NCBI GenBank assembly: GCA_015654695.1
Contig: JAATGJ010000092.1
Location: 1 to 64,000 of the forward strand
Source: Chitinophagales bacterium
GTDB taxonomy: Bacteria; Bacteroidota; Bacteroidia; Chitinophagales; Chitinophagaceae
Direction: 5' to 3'
Length of the DNA stretch: 64,000 nt
This document shows, piece after piece, positions 35,892 through 44,904 of the stretch. A program made the translations under genes and the position numbers. The notes under the pieces were generated by a model. The model was not told where the DNA came from. It searched no databases and was given only the letters and a program-made list of their open reading frames with translations. Positions within the stretch are counted from its first letter, which is position 1. The number at the start of each line of letters is the position of its first letter.

Positions 35892-36302
35892 ATGAGTAAA
35901 TCTTCACGTCGCAGTTTTATCGCTGATACAGGGAAAGCCGCTATGGCCGGAACGGTTTTATTAGCTGTCAATAATCATCAATCAAAAGAAATGAAAAACG
36001 TATTTGTACATCATGTGTATTTCTGGCTGAAAAATGCCGGTAATGCGGAAGACCTCGGCAAGCTGCTGGCGGGTTTGAAAAAGCTTTCTGCTGTTACAAC
36101 GATCAAACAGTTTCATATCGGCAAACCTGCGGATACCAACCGTGGCGTTATTGATACTTCTTATGCCGTTTCATGGTTAGCGCTTTTTGATAATGGCGCT
36201 GACCAGGCCAGCTATCAAACAGATCCTATTCACCTCAAGTTTGTGGAAGAATGTTCTTCTCTCTGGAATAAAGTGATCGTGTATGATTCGGTGGATAGCT
36301 GA
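35892..36302 (+). CDS. Dabb (stress-responsive A/B barrel) protein with Tat signal
   Basis: Small exported protein of 136 residues. The start at 35892 gives a twin-arginine signal (SRRSFIADTGKAAMAG). The domain contains FVHHVYFWLKN at its N-terminal strand, IKQFHIGKPA and a C-terminal DPIHLKFVEE helix, the ferredoxin-like dimeric A/B barrel signature. Members are often stress-induced or monooxygenase-like; the substrate is unknown. An upstream TACATTCG (35872-35879) is a one-mismatch -7 box. The open frame extends 37 codons further upstream but does not look coding. It may be transcribed with the amidohydrolase 104 bp downstream. Confidence 0.85.
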   Translation: MSKSSRRSFIADTGKAAMAGTVLLAVNNHQSKEMKNVFVHHVYFWLKNAGNAEDLGKLLAGLKKLSAVTTIKQFHIGKPADTNRGVIDTSYAVSWLALFDNGADQASYQTDPIHLKFVEECSSLWNKVIVYDSVDS

Positions 36303-36405
36303 ATTATTTCAACCCGTTTCCACTCAATAGAGTTTCCAGATTTGTATAGCCGGTAAAAGACCTGCCATCATTTCCATTAACTTGGCGCCTGGTAAAAATC
36401 ATATC

Positions 36406-37494
36406 ATGAAAAAATACCTCTTTTTTCTCTTTGTACTGGCGGTCTTCAATGCGTGTGCGCAGACTGCACCTAAAATGGATTTTGAAAAATATAATCCGCC
36501 CTCTACGTTAGTGGTGCCGGAGCATAAACTGGCAAAAGCTAAATTTCCTTTTATTGATGTGCATAATCACCAGTTCGGTATGCCGGATATGGATCTTGGC
36601 AAGCTGATTACAGACATGGACAAACTGAATATGAAAGTAATGGTGAACCTGAGCGGCCAGAGCGGTGAGTCACTTAAACGATCAGTTGCCAATGTAAAAC
36701 AGAATTATCCCAAACGTTTTATTGTATTCGCCAACGTTGATTTTAAAGGAGTGGGGGATGAAGGCTGGGGAGAAAAAGCAGCCAAACAATTAGAAGAGGA
36801 TGTAAAGAATGGAGCCAATGGATTAAAAATATACAAGAGCCTGGGTTTTTCCGTCAATGATATCAAGGGTAAAAGAGTAACGGTGGATGATGCGAGGCTT
36901 GATCTTGTCTGGAAAAAAGCAGGTGAATTAAAAATACCCGTGATCATTCATACCGCAGATCCCAAACCTTTTTGGTCGCCCATGGATGAAAACAATGAAC
37001 GATGGATGGAATTAGCTACACATGCCGGGCGTAAAAGGAGTGATACCGACCCCGCCCCATGGGATACATTGATTGCAGAGCAGCACCGCCTGTTCAAAAA
37101 ACATCCAAAGACTACTTTTATCGCCGCTCATTTTGGCTGGTATCCTAATGACCTGGAGAAGCTCGGCAAGTTATTGGATGAAATGCCGAATGTAGTGGTT
37201 GAATTTGGGGCGGTAATAGCAGAATTAGGAAGACAACCACGGATGGCCAAACAGTTTTTTACCACATACCAGGACAGGATATTATTCGGAAAAGACAGTT
37301 GGGTGCCTGAGGAATACGCTACTTATTTCCGGGTGCTGGAAACGGAAGATGAATATTTTCCCTATCATAAAAAGTATCATGCATTCTGGGCCATGTATGG
37401 CATGGGATTGCCGGATGCTATCCTGAAAAAGATCTATTATAAAAATGCGTTGCGCATTATCCCCAATATTGATAAGACACAGTTCCCGGATTGA
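36406..37494 (+). CDS. Amidohydrolase-2 family lipoprotein
   Basis: TIM-barrel metal hydrolase of 362 residues with a lipoprotein signal (FNAC, Cys17). The first metal motif is FIDVHNHQFG (HxH), followed by IIHTADP and FIAAHFGW His ligands and the Asp in FGKDSW near the C-terminus, matching the amidohydrolase-2 group (decarboxylase or lactonase type). An ATG at 36406 is preferred over a TTG at 36382. Export as a lipoprotein is less usual for this group but common in Bacteroidota. The substrate is unknown. Confidence 0.9.
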   Translation: MKKYLFFLFVLAVFNACAQTAPKMDFEKYNPPSTLVVPEHKLAKAKFPFIDVHNHQFGMPDMDLGKLITDMDKLNMKVMVNLSGQSGESLKRSVANVKQNYPKRFIVFANVDFKGVGDEGWGEKAAKQLEEDVKNGANGLKIYKSLGFSVNDIKGKRVTVDDARLDLVWKKAGELKIPVIIHTADPKPFWSPMDENNERWMELATHAGRKRSDTDPAPWDTLIAEQHRLFKKHPKTTFIAAHFGWYPNDLEKLGKLLDEMPNVVVEFGAVIAELGRQPRMAKQFFTTYQDRILFGKDSWVPEEYATYFRVLETEDEYFPYHKKYHAFWAMYGMGLPDAILKKIYYKNALRIIPNIDKTQFPD

Positions 37495-37766
37495 TGATTA
37501 TCCTGATAGTTGATCAGTCATACTTGCTATATATAATAACATCAATGATAAAGTCCGGGAATTTCATGTAAAAAAATGTGTGAATTATGTAACTGAATTT
37601 TGAATCTCCAGGTCATTTACTTCAATAGTAGATTGTTAGAGTTATATAATTATTATTTGTCCCCTCAAAAAAGATCATAGGTTAACAATATTAACAGCAT
37701 TAATTGGAAAACAAGTCTACATTGTGTACCAACATCGTAGTTCTTTATTTATCCCCCGCACTTTTA

Positions 37767-38522
37767 ATGTTAATAATCCTTGTGTTCTTTTTGTGTCACT
37801 GGTACCTGGCGATCTTTTCTCAAACTTTTCTCCAACACCGTTACGCATCTCATGCTGCCTTCAGTATGAGTAAATTCTGGGAACGATTTTTTTATATAGT
37901 GGCTTATATTGGCCAGGGTTCTTCCTATGTAAGCCCAAAGGTATATGCTATTATGCACCGTATGCACCATGCTTACACGGATACGGATAAAGACCCCCAT
38001 TCTCCTTCTTTTGATGATAATGTATTTGCCATGATGTGGCGCAGCAGGATTTATACATCAGGTATATATAATGGTACAATTGAAGTGGAAGACAGGTTTT
38101 TTAAAAACCTTCCTGACTGGCCCGCTATGGACAGGATCGCACACAACTGGATATCCAGGGTAGCATGGATAGTTTTTTATATTGGCTTCTACATTCTCTT
38201 TGCGCCTTCCCCCTGGTGGTTCCTGCTGGTACCCATCCATATTATTATGCTGCCATTGCATGGCGCTGTCATCAACTGGTTTGCACATAAGTATGGTACA
38301 ATTAATTTCAAGCTGAAAAATACTTCCCGTAACTTATATCCCATGGATATTTTTTTACTGGGCGAAGCCTATCACAATAATCATCATAAGAATCCCTCCG
38401 CCACTAATTTTGGCAGGCGCTGGTTTGAAATTGATCTTATCTACCCGGTCATACTATTTTTAAACAAAGTCCGTGTAGTCAGGATCAATAAAATAACTCC
38501 GAACAGCAAAGTGGAATTCTAA
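37767..38522 (+). CDS. Acyl-CoA (delta-9-type) fatty acid desaturase
   Basis: Membrane di-iron desaturase of 251 residues. All three histidine boxes are present: HRYASH (24-29), HRMHHAYTD and, near the C-terminus, GEAYHNNHH. Four hydrophobic helices arranged in two pairs fit the family. It introduces a double bond into membrane fatty acids. The ATG at 37767 starts directly at the first membrane helix as in related short desaturases; an in-frame TTG at 37704 would add 21 hydrophobic residues and cannot be excluded. The gap 37495-37766 has no other gene. It converges on the sulfatase gene with 48 bp between stops. Confidence 0.93.
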   Translation: MLIILVFFLCHWYLAIFSQTFLQHRYASHAAFSMSKFWERFFYIVAYIGQGSSYVSPKVYAIMHRMHHAYTDTDKDPHSPSFDDNVFAMMWRSRIYTSGIYNGTIEVEDRFFKNLPDWPAMDRIAHNWISRVAWIVFYIGFYILFAPSPWWFLLVPIHIIMLPLHGAVINWFAHKYGTINFKLKNTSRNLYPMDIFLLGEAYHNNHHKNPSATNFGRRWFEIDLIYPVILFLNKVRVVRINKITPNSKVEF

Positions 38523-38570
38523 AACAAAGTTGCAGGTAAGGGCTGCATCATGTACTACAGCGATGACAAT

Positions 38571-39881
38571 TTATTTTGCCAGCGGAACAGGTTCTAAAAC
38601 GGTTTTTTCCCATTCACTGTATTTCTGCTTCAGTCTTTCAAATATTTGCTTTTCTCTTTCTTTCAAATCCGTTTTTTCACCCCGGTCAAGAGATACGTTA
38701 AACAGGTATTCGCCTTTTTCATCCTTTAGATATTTCCAATAGCCATCACGAATGGCTTTTTGCTGGTTACGTTGCGTTACCCTCCAGTAAAATGTTCTTG
38801 CAAAACCTCTTTTCCTGCCTGTGATCACCGGCATAACGTTTATCCCATCTAAAGGAAACCGGCGATCAGGCTTCGTATTAGTTAATGCAAGTATGGTAGC
38901 GGTCCAGTCCATCGTGATGATGGGTTGTTCAGTAACTGTATTGTCGGGAATATTTCCGGGCCAGCGGATAAACGCCGGCACTTTGATACCTCCTTCTTTT
39001 AGTATTGGCTTCGCCCCGCTGTATTCTCCCATATCTGAAAAGCGTTCACCGCCATTATCGCTGGTAAAGATCACAACAGTATTGTCTGAAAGCTCTTCAT
39101 CATCCAGGGTTTTCATGATGGTTCCAACAGCATCATCCATGCTTTTCATCATCGCCGCATATATTTCCGGTGAACCACCTTTTTTCCAGTTCGCATTACC
39201 GGCAGCATATACCGTGTCGCCCGGAGCCTGCCAGGGCCAGTGCGGGGCATTGAACATAAGGCTTAGAAAAAATGGCTTTGTACGTTGTTGCCGGATGATC
39301 GCAATTGTTTTTTCCATTAGTAAGTCTGTCATATACCCGTTTTCTTTAACCGGCTTATCATTTTCATAGAGGTCAATATTGCCAGCGGGATCAGTATGAG
39401 AAATATAATCAATGCCGCCGCCATGATAACCGAAAAATTCATCAAAGCCATTTTTCATGGGACTGAATGCAGGAGAAAATCCCAAATGCCATTTACCGAC
39501 AAGGTAAGTTTCGTAGCCATTTTTTTTCAGCAGCGTTGCTATCGAAGTATTGGCGGGAGCAAGGCCAACTGTAATATCGCTGCTTGTCCAGTCGAGTGGC
39601 TCACGAAGACCGACGGGTGTACGGGCAGGATAGCGACCTGTCATAAATGAGGTACGGGTAGGTGTGCAAAGGGGTGCGCCTGCATAAGCATTTACAAACC
39701 GTACTCCCTGCGATGCCAGCTTATCCAGGTTAGGGGTCTTGTATTTTTTTTGCCCGTAACAGCCCAGGTCAGCATAGCCCATATCATCCGCCATGATGTA
39801 AATGATATTGGGTCCGGTTTGCGCGGAAATAAAACCGGTGATAAAAAGTAAAACAGGGAGCAATATCTTTTTGATAAGCAT
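38571..39881 (-). CDS. Secreted sulfatase (type I, formylglycine Cys)
   Basis: Arylsulfatase-family enzyme of 436 residues with a signal peptide (1-20). The maturation motif CTPTR (Cys72 in APLCTPTRTSFMTGRYPA) is the C-x-P-x-R type that needs formylglycine formation. The calcium-binding DD pair (IMADDMGYAD) and the later FTSDNGGE and GDTVYAA-type blocks are complete. No formylglycine-generating enzyme or anSME is in the window, and there is no polysaccharide-utilisation cluster beside it. A -7-like TATCTTTC (39900-39907, minus strand) lies upstream. The substrate (sulfated glycan or aryl sulfate) is unknown. Confidence 0.94.
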   Translation of the reverse strand: MLIKKILLPVLLFITGFISAQTGPNIIYIMADDMGYADLGCYGQKKYKTPNLDKLASQGVRFVNAYAGAPLCTPTRTSFMTGRYPARTPVGLREPLDWTSSDITVGLAPANTSIATLLKKNGYETYLVGKWHLGFSPAFSPMKNGFDEFFGYHGGGIDYISHTDPAGNIDLYENDKPVKENGYMTDLLMEKTIAIIRQQRTKPFFLSLMFNAPHWPWQAPGDTVYAAGNANWKKGGSPEIYAAMMKSMDDAVGTIMKTLDDEELSDNTVVIFTSDNGGERFSDMGEYSGAKPILKEGGIKVPAFIRWPGNIPDNTVTEQPIITMDWTATILALTNTKPDRRFPLDGINVMPVITGRKRGFARTFYWRVTQRNQQKAIRDGYWKYLKDEKGEYLFNVSLDRGEKTDLKEREKQIFERLKQKYSEWEKTVLEPVPLAK

Positions 39882-40043
39882 TAACTATTTTTTGCAGAAG
39901 AAAGATAAGGTGTTTTTGGATGGAGTAAGCGGATGAGTGATAATATGCCCCATATTTATGCTAACGGTATTTTATAATGCCGTTGTCCTGCAGGGAAAAG
40001 GCATATTGCAGTATAAACCCGGATAAAACAGGTACAAACGCTT

Positions 40044-40562
40044 TTATACTTCACCTGCTCTTTCTTCCGGTACGTAAAGCATGAAGTGTTTATAGAGATA
40101 GTCATGGCCGGGATTGTCCGGCGTATTGTCCAATTCATCTGCATAGTGTTCTGTTGTTCCTGAACCATAACCATACAGCAGGCCGAAATCATAACGTCCT
40201 TCGGCAAAATCATTTTCAAATACAGCCCATTCAGCCATTTCATTGTACACAAATACATGCCGCATATATTGCGTCATCAGTTCTTCAAACCTTTCTTTTG
40301 AAATATCCGTACTTATTTTGTTATTCACATAACAATCAAAATAAAATCGTTCAAGTCTCAGCAGGCTTGTTGCTTTCAGATCCAGGTCAAGTTCAGGATA
40401 GCGGGTATTTAATAAATTGATCTCTTCCAGGTCTTTTTCACACTGCGCGAAAAAAAAGTCTTCTGCTTTCTCTATACTTTGAAAGGGTTTACCAGAGTCG
40501 GATAAAAACGATTCGAGTTCCCTTGCCTCATCATCTGAAAGTTTGCGGAGTGAGTCTGTCAT
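40044..40562 (-). CDS. Hypothetical acidic protein (172 aa)
   Basis: No family recognised. It is a soluble, Asp/Glu-rich protein with a helical N-terminal half (LRKLSDDEARELESFL and IEKAEDFFFAQCEKDLEE) and a C-terminal segment rich in aromatics (YDFGLLYGYGSGTTEHYAD). The ATG at 40562 is preferred; an earlier ATG at 40622 would add 20 residues that look untranslated. No signal peptide. The gene is isolated between the sulfatase and pdxJ; the 318-bp region 40563-40880 holds no other gene. Confidence 0.65.
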   Translation of the reverse strand: MTDSLRKLSDDEARELESFLSDSGKPFQSIEKAEDFFFAQCEKDLEEINLLNTRYPELDLDLKATSLLRLERFYFDCYVNNKISTDISKERFEELMTQYMRHVFVYNEMAEWAVFENDFAEGRYDFGLLYGYGSGTTEHYADELDNTPDNPGHDYLYKHFMLYVPEERAGEV

Positions 40563-40880
40563 ATTAAGTTGTTTAGGGTTTTTGAAATAGTATGATGTGC
40601 AACATTGGGGATTGCAGGACATAGCCCGGACTAGACCCGATAAAAATTCTACAGCCGAAGATATATTCTTTTGCTGAGATTTATTCTGTCGCCTGAGCCA
40701 AAGTTGATCAGGGTTAAGTCAATGAGTATATATTATTTAGCAGCCTTACGAGCCACATGCCGGGCGATGTTTTATTATATAGTCTAAACTTAATAAAACA
40801 ATAAAATTTATAAGTCTTTTTGTCATTTAAGAATCCCGAACGAATTCCTGGTGATTATCAAATAAAAATTGTACAAGCAG

Positions 40881-41615
40881 TCACATCAACTGTCTCCTAT
40901 ACAACTGTACCGCATTTTCAAATCCTAAATAGATAGCGTCGCAGATCAATGCATGGCCAATGCTTACTTCATCCAGCCAGGGGATATTTTGTTTAAAGTA
41001 TTTTAAGTTTTGCAGATCAAGGTCATGCCCGGCATTTAATCCTAATCCTAACTGGTTTGCTTTTTTCGCTGCCGCAATATAGGGTTCTATTGCCTGTTGG
41101 CGTCCAGAACCCGTCGAAGGAGCCATTGCATATTGTTTTGCATAACCCTCTGTATAAAGCTCGATCCTGTCCGTACCAGTTGCTGCAGCTCCTTCTACCA
41201 TTTTTACATCAGGGTCAACGAAGATGGAAACACGGATACCCGCTTTTTTAAAAACAGCAATGATATCTTTCAGATAATCTTTGTTCTGTATGGTATCCCA
41301 TCCATGATCGGAAGTGATTTGTCCATGTGTATCAGGTACTAATGTTACCTGGTCGGGTTTTGTTTCCAGTACAAGATCAATGAACTTTTGTTCCGTACAG
41401 TTTCCTTCTATATTAAACTCCGTAGTGATGATCTTTTTTATCTCTCTTACATCATTGTAGCGAATATGCCGTTCATCCGGTCTTGGATGAACAGTGACGC
41501 CATCTGCGCCGAAACGCTGCACATCCATGGCTGCTTTTACTACATCTGGATTGTTGCCGCCTCTCGAGTTACGGAGAGTAGCCATTTTATTGATATTAAC
41601 CGAAAGCTTTGTCAA
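40881..41615 (-). CDS. pdxJ: Pyridoxine 5'-phosphate synthase PdxJ
   Basis: Condenses 3-amino-1-hydroxyacetone phosphate with 1-deoxy-xylulose 5-phosphate in the DXP-dependent route to vitamin B6. The barrel motifs are all present: LSVNINKMATLRNSRGG at the start, VTVHPRPDERHI (41-51), VTLVPD (90-95), RVSIFVDPD and LGLNAGHDL near residue 191. The protein is 244 residues. Between conserved IELYTEGYA and the IEPY helix there is an extra MAPSTGSGRQQA-type stretch encoded by TCCTTCGACGGGTTCTGGACG (41100-41120, complement), which looks like a short inserted repeat. A perfect -7 box lies 40 bp upstream. Confidence 0.95.
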   Translation of the reverse strand: MTKLSVNINKMATLRNSRGGNNPDVVKAAMDVQRFGADGVTVHPRPDERHIRYNDVREIKKIITTEFNIEGNCTEQKFIDLVLETKPDQVTLVPDTHGQITSDHGWDTIQNKDYLKDIIAVFKKAGIRVSIFVDPDVKMVEGAAATGTDRIELYTEGYAKQYAMAPSTGSGRQQAIEPYIAAAKKANQLGLGLNAGHDLDLQNLKYFKQNIPWLDEVSIGHALICDAIYLGFENAVQLYRRQLM

Positions 41616-41943
41616 GTTAAAAGTGTTTAAGGTCTGAAGTTTAAGATTGAGAGATCCCCTGCAAATTTAACGAACTCCGGCTTGTAACTTGCACCCCTGC
41701 TGTGTGATCTTTAAATGCCATTGGGCATGATCTTATACATAGCATGAAATACCACCTCATCTTTTTTATAAAAATGAATTTCGAAGCTGATGCTCTCAGC
41801 AGTTGTAATGCGAAGCCGGAAGTACGAAGTCAGAAATATAGCCGACCGAAAAGTTTTTATCTTTTTTTGGTAACCCAAAAAGAAATGATTTGGCAATAAA
41901 GTGATTAAGTTACGATCGCTGTAGCCATGCTTTATGAAAAAGT
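41616..41943. other. Gap between pdxJ and the e(P4) phosphatase
   Basis: No supported gene. It holds the pdxJ promoter, GTCTGAAGTTTAAG-type and GAAGTACGAAGTCAGAAATA degenerate repeats, and a 78-codon frame on the minus strand whose middle is this repeat, so it is not called. Confidence 0.4.
41662..41669 (-). promoter_or_regulatory. -7 box TAAATTTG for pdxJ
   Basis: TAAATTTG on the minus strand is an exact TAnnTTTG match followed by CAGGGG, 47 bp before the pdxJ ATG. No TTG at -33 was found. Confidence 0.45.
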
Positions 41944-42747
41944 TCAATAACCTTTAAGGTTATTTTTAATGGCGGAATCTTTTTGTGCCGGATTCAGGTT
42001 TACATTATTTCCATATACGGCTTCTTCCCATCCACCATAGTTAGCGTTTGGCAATACAATGAATTTTTTTCCAAACTCAGCAGCCAGTTGCTGAACATTG
42101 GCCGCCCTTTGTTCAGTTGTTTTCCTGTTATCAAATAATGAACTGAAGTCGGCCAGGTTATCACCCAGCAGTAAAATAATATCATGGGTGGCCGCTACCT
42201 GTTGCCTGCGTATTTCTTTGCTGGATGAATCTTTTCTTAAGATTAAATGCTGCTCATCCGCAAAAGGAAAATGATAATACAGAAGGTTTTGCAGCGTCCC
42301 CTGTCTTTCTTTTTCTTTTCGGTTAGTAATGTAAAATACTTCTACATTTTTAGCGGCTGCATAATTGAAAAATGAAAGCGCACCGGTCAGTGTATCAGCT
42401 ATTCCTTTTGCTGTCCATTCCTGCCAGGATATTGGGTCATAATCTAAAGCGCGTAATGCCCGGTTAACAGCATAAGGACTGTTATCCAAAAAAGTTTCAT
42501 CAATATCGGTAACTACGGCTTTTGGTTTTGCGGATGATTGCTTTACGGCTTCTTCCAGGCGCAACGTCGCAATGTTATATGCCTGGATACACAGCGCTTT
42601 GTATTCAGCCGCTTTCTGCTGAAATAAGGATGACCATAATTTGCCATCAGGTACCAGGTTGCTTTGTATGCAGGGCGTTGCTGCCTTTTTAGTGCCGGCG
42701 CAGGCCATCAGCAATAAAGTACAGGCGATAAAGTATAAGCGTTTCAT
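41944..42747 (-). CDS. e(P4)-family acid phosphatase/5'-nucleotidase lipoprotein
   Basis: Surface or periplasmic HAD-type acid phosphatase of 267 residues. The lipobox is LMAC (Cys16). The HAD motif VVTDIDETFLDNS gives nucleophile Asp81 and Asp83; the later YITNRKEKERQ, LRKDSSSKEIRR and LLGDNLADF (two Asp for Mg) complete the class B/C acid phosphatase pattern. Relatives hydrolyse NMN or nucleotides so that nucleosides can be taken up. Typical length for the family. It is the last gene of a minus-strand pair with the 92-aa protein gene 54 bp upstream. Confidence 0.93.
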   Translation of the reverse strand: MKRLYFIACTLLLMACAGTKKAATPCIQSNLVPDGKLWSSLFQQKAAEYKALCIQAYNIATLRLEEAVKQSSAKPKAVVTDIDETFLDNSPYAVNRALRALDYDPISWQEWTAKGIADTLTGALSFFNYAAAKNVEVFYITNRKEKERQGTLQNLLYYHFPFADEQHLILRKDSSSKEIRRQQVAATHDIILLLGDNLADFSSLFDNRKTTEQRAANVQQLAAEFGKKFIVLPNANYGGWEEAVYGNNVNLNPAQKDSAIKNNLKGY

Positions 42748-42801
42748 AAAACAGGTATTTATGCCTGCAATATAAAAACGTTCAGGATAAGTCCGCGAAG
42801 A

Positions 42802-43080
42802 TTATGAGGGATGCTGCAGCTCATCTTCTATGGCATCATGCAGTTGGGTCTCATTTTCAGGCACCCATTTTGGAAGTACCTGCTGTGGCAGGAAGGCCCA
42901 GTGATTATTACTGCTTTTTTGCATGCGAAAGAGGATGCGGTTGCCCCGGTCATCTACAGTATCTACTGTAAACGTTCCGATTTCGGCATCACGTATTTTC
43001 CTGAAATTAAACTCTCTCAAACGACCACCGGCCTTTATCAGGCGGGTAAAGTGTACGACTTTGATGAAACTGACATGCAT
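42802..43080 (-). CDS. Conserved hypothetical protein, 92 aa (paralogue of 44905)
   Basis: Small soluble protein of unknown family. It shares with the 91-aa protein at 44905 the block FTRLIKAGGRLREFNFRK (FSRLIKADGNLREFNFRK there), a central G-x-x-x-x-V-D strand, a basic aromatic strand with NRILFRMQ (NRIAFKMQ there), and the end PLPEWV / VLPKWV with an acidic helix LHDAIEDEL. The two are about half identical by eye and each has a basic, strand-rich N-terminal half and an acidic helical tail. Function unknown. Confidence 0.75.
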   Translation of the reverse strand: MHVSFIKVVHFTRLIKAGGRLREFNFRKIRDAEIGTFTVDTVDDRGNRILFRMQKSSNNHWAFLPQQVLPKWVPENETQLHDAIEDELQHPS

Positions 43081-43410
43081 AGGTTGGAATTAAGAAATAA
43101 ATGATTACAATAATTATGCTAACCTTCTTGAATGAAATGAAAAAGTTTTTAACAGTGATTCATGCTAAGCATTTACCTGTGATTTTATCGTATGAATGTT
43201 GAATGCCCCTTGAAAAGAAGCGGCACCCCTAAAGCCAGCGGCTTTTACCATCCCATCGTGCCCATTCCGCGGGAGTAAAGACAAGCTGCCCCCGCCGGGT
43301 ATATGATTACTTTTATTTTGTCCTGATGTTTTGAGAAAGTTGGTATAGCAATACCAATCTTGCAGCAATAAGAGGCGAACAGATATCTTCTTAGTGAGCT
43401 AATTTCCCGG
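43081..43410. other. Gap without a supported gene
   Basis: Short frames are present (one of 67 codons on the minus strand) but no signal peptide, motif or terminator supports them. No repeat family seen elsewhere in the window was recognised. Confidence 0.4.
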
Positions 43411-44109
43411 TTATGGCCGGTTTGTGAGTTGCCTTATTGCAACAAGGTGTGTAAATATTACGACAGGGACTATGAACGCCGGTAACCAGATAAAAGGAAA
43501 ATACAGAACCGCAATATTAGGCTGATCAAACGCAAATTGCTGGAGACGCATAGGCACTGATAATATCCCGTTTGTTACGATATTCAAAACCAGTAAAAGG
43601 CAAATGACATTCCATAACAATATGACGTTTTTTGGAAGTTTTCTTTTGACAAAACCAAACCATGCTATCAATGGTGCAGTAATGCCGGAAATAATATCAA
43701 AATTGCGGCCTTCAAAAGTCATCAACCGGGGAATGGTTTTATGAATAAACAAAAGGTACAGGCCAATTTCAACGGGTATCCTTACCGTATTTAACCATGT
43801 TAATGTTTGCAGCGGCAGGTTGTCAATAAAGCGTTTCCCTTTTTTAGTGACAAATAGCAAAATGATGGTCAGCAACGGCGGTATTATAGCGACAATAAGT
43901 TTCGGAGGCAATGAGAAGGTATCTTCAAAGAAACCATTTCCTGATAATATTCCCAGGATGGCTAACCAGGTAATTAAGGCGATGAGGATTGGGGTGGACT
44001 TGTTTTTTGAATAAGTTGAACGACGGATGGCCGCAAAAAAAATAAATAAAGTAACCAGTGTTGCCAGGATAAACAGGATGGCAATAACTGAAGGCATATC
44101 TTTTGGCAT
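43411..44109 (-). CDS. Hypothetical integral membrane protein (232 aa)
   Basis: Polytopic inner-membrane protein with about seven hydrophobic helices (for example VIAILFILATLVTLFIFFAA at 8-27 and LIVAIIPPLLTIILLFV at 71-87). No catalytic or transport motif was recognised; the general pattern matches conserved membrane proteins of unknown function in Bacteroidota. Loops are short and basic on the predicted cytoplasmic side (RRSTYSKNKS, VKRKLPKN). Single gene; the flanking 247-bp gap 44110-44356 holds no other gene. Confidence 0.75.
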   Translation of the reverse strand: MPKDMPSVIAILFILATLVTLFIFFAAIRRSTYSKNKSTPILIALITWLAILGILSGNGFFEDTFSLPPKLIVAIIPPLLTIILLFVTKKGKRFIDNLPLQTLTWLNTVRIPVEIGLYLLFIHKTIPRLMTFEGRNFDIISGITAPLIAWFGFVKRKLPKNVILLWNVICLLLVLNIVTNGILSVPMRLQQFAFDQPNIAVLYFPFIWLPAFIVPVVIFTHLVAIRQLTNRP

Positions 44110-44356
44110 GGCGTTACATTTTGGTATGCAAAAATGAAGTATTTCAGAATATAAAGGAAGGGTTAAACAAATGTATCGCTATTTACATATAATGGAATGT
44201 CCTGCCGGACGTATTAATTGTAAAGTAGTTGGCTGTAAGTATCATTTTACTTTTCAGTCAACACAGGGCAAAAAATTTTTTTATCATCCTGCTTTTTAAC
44301 AAGTGATATTTCGGGATGAGCGGAGTAAATATTATTTTTAATACTTAATATTTCCC

Positions 44357-44848
44357 ATGCGATTTATAACTGTTCTTCTTTTTGCCTTTCCCTTATGGTC
44401 AGCGGCACAGGATTGCAAGCTGAAAAAAACTATTGATCCTTATACGAAAGAAGCGCGGTTGTCCTCAGGATTAATTTCCCTGCGCGGGGCTTCTTTATCC
44501 ATGGAGGCTGACAGTAAAGAAATTGATTTTTTCTTTACTATGGACGGGAAGGAGAAATGTTTTAATGACGCTTCTACGGCTGTTGTATTTTATGAAGGAA
44601 CAAAGGTGAAGGCCAACTTTAGAAATGGCGGCTCTGTAAACTGCGATGGATTTTTCCACATCATATTCAGAAATGGCCCAACTACTACCTCGTTGCTGCA
44701 AAAATTGGTTACACAAAAAATTACCAGCATAGAAGTGACAGGCACAGACAAAAAAAGGCTTGTAATCTCTCTTTCCCCCGAGGAGCAACAAAAAGTAATG
44801 ACAATGGGCGATTGCCTGGTAAAAGAAGCTAAAACATTGATTAAATAG
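44357..44848 (+). CDS. Hypothetical exported protein (163 aa)
   Basis: Protein with a signal peptide (about 1-17, LWSAAQ) and a mature domain of about 145 residues with three to four Cys (DCKLKKT, EKCFND, VNCDGFF, GDCLVK). The pattern of short beta strands separated by charged loops suggests a small beta-sandwich. No known domain was recognised. It is convergent with the 91-aa gene and has no obvious operon partner. Confidence 0.7.
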   Translation: MRFITVLLFAFPLWSAAQDCKLKKTIDPYTKEARLSSGLISLRGASLSMEADSKEIDFFFTMDGKEKCFNDASTAVVFYEGTKVKANFRNGGSVNCDGFFHIIFRNGPTTTSLLQKLVTQKITSIEVTGTDKKRLVISLSPEEQQKVMTMGDCLVKEAKTLIK

Positions 44849-44904
44849 AAATACCCGTCAGGCCCGGGTAAAAAATAATAAAAAGTTCAAATACGATAAT
44901 CCTG

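Noticed and set aside
39956-40258. 100-codon ORF overlapping the 172-aa acidic protein
   Set aside because: It overlaps the better ORF at 40044-40562 in another frame and has an atypical Met/Cys-rich composition.
41711-41947. 78-codon ORF on the minus strand
   Set aside because: Its middle is made of the GAAGTACGAAGTCAGAA low-complexity words and it overlaps the phosphatase end; no supporting signal.
43165-43368. 67-codon ORF on the minus strand
   Set aside because: No signal peptide, motif, promoter or terminator; the peptide looks random.
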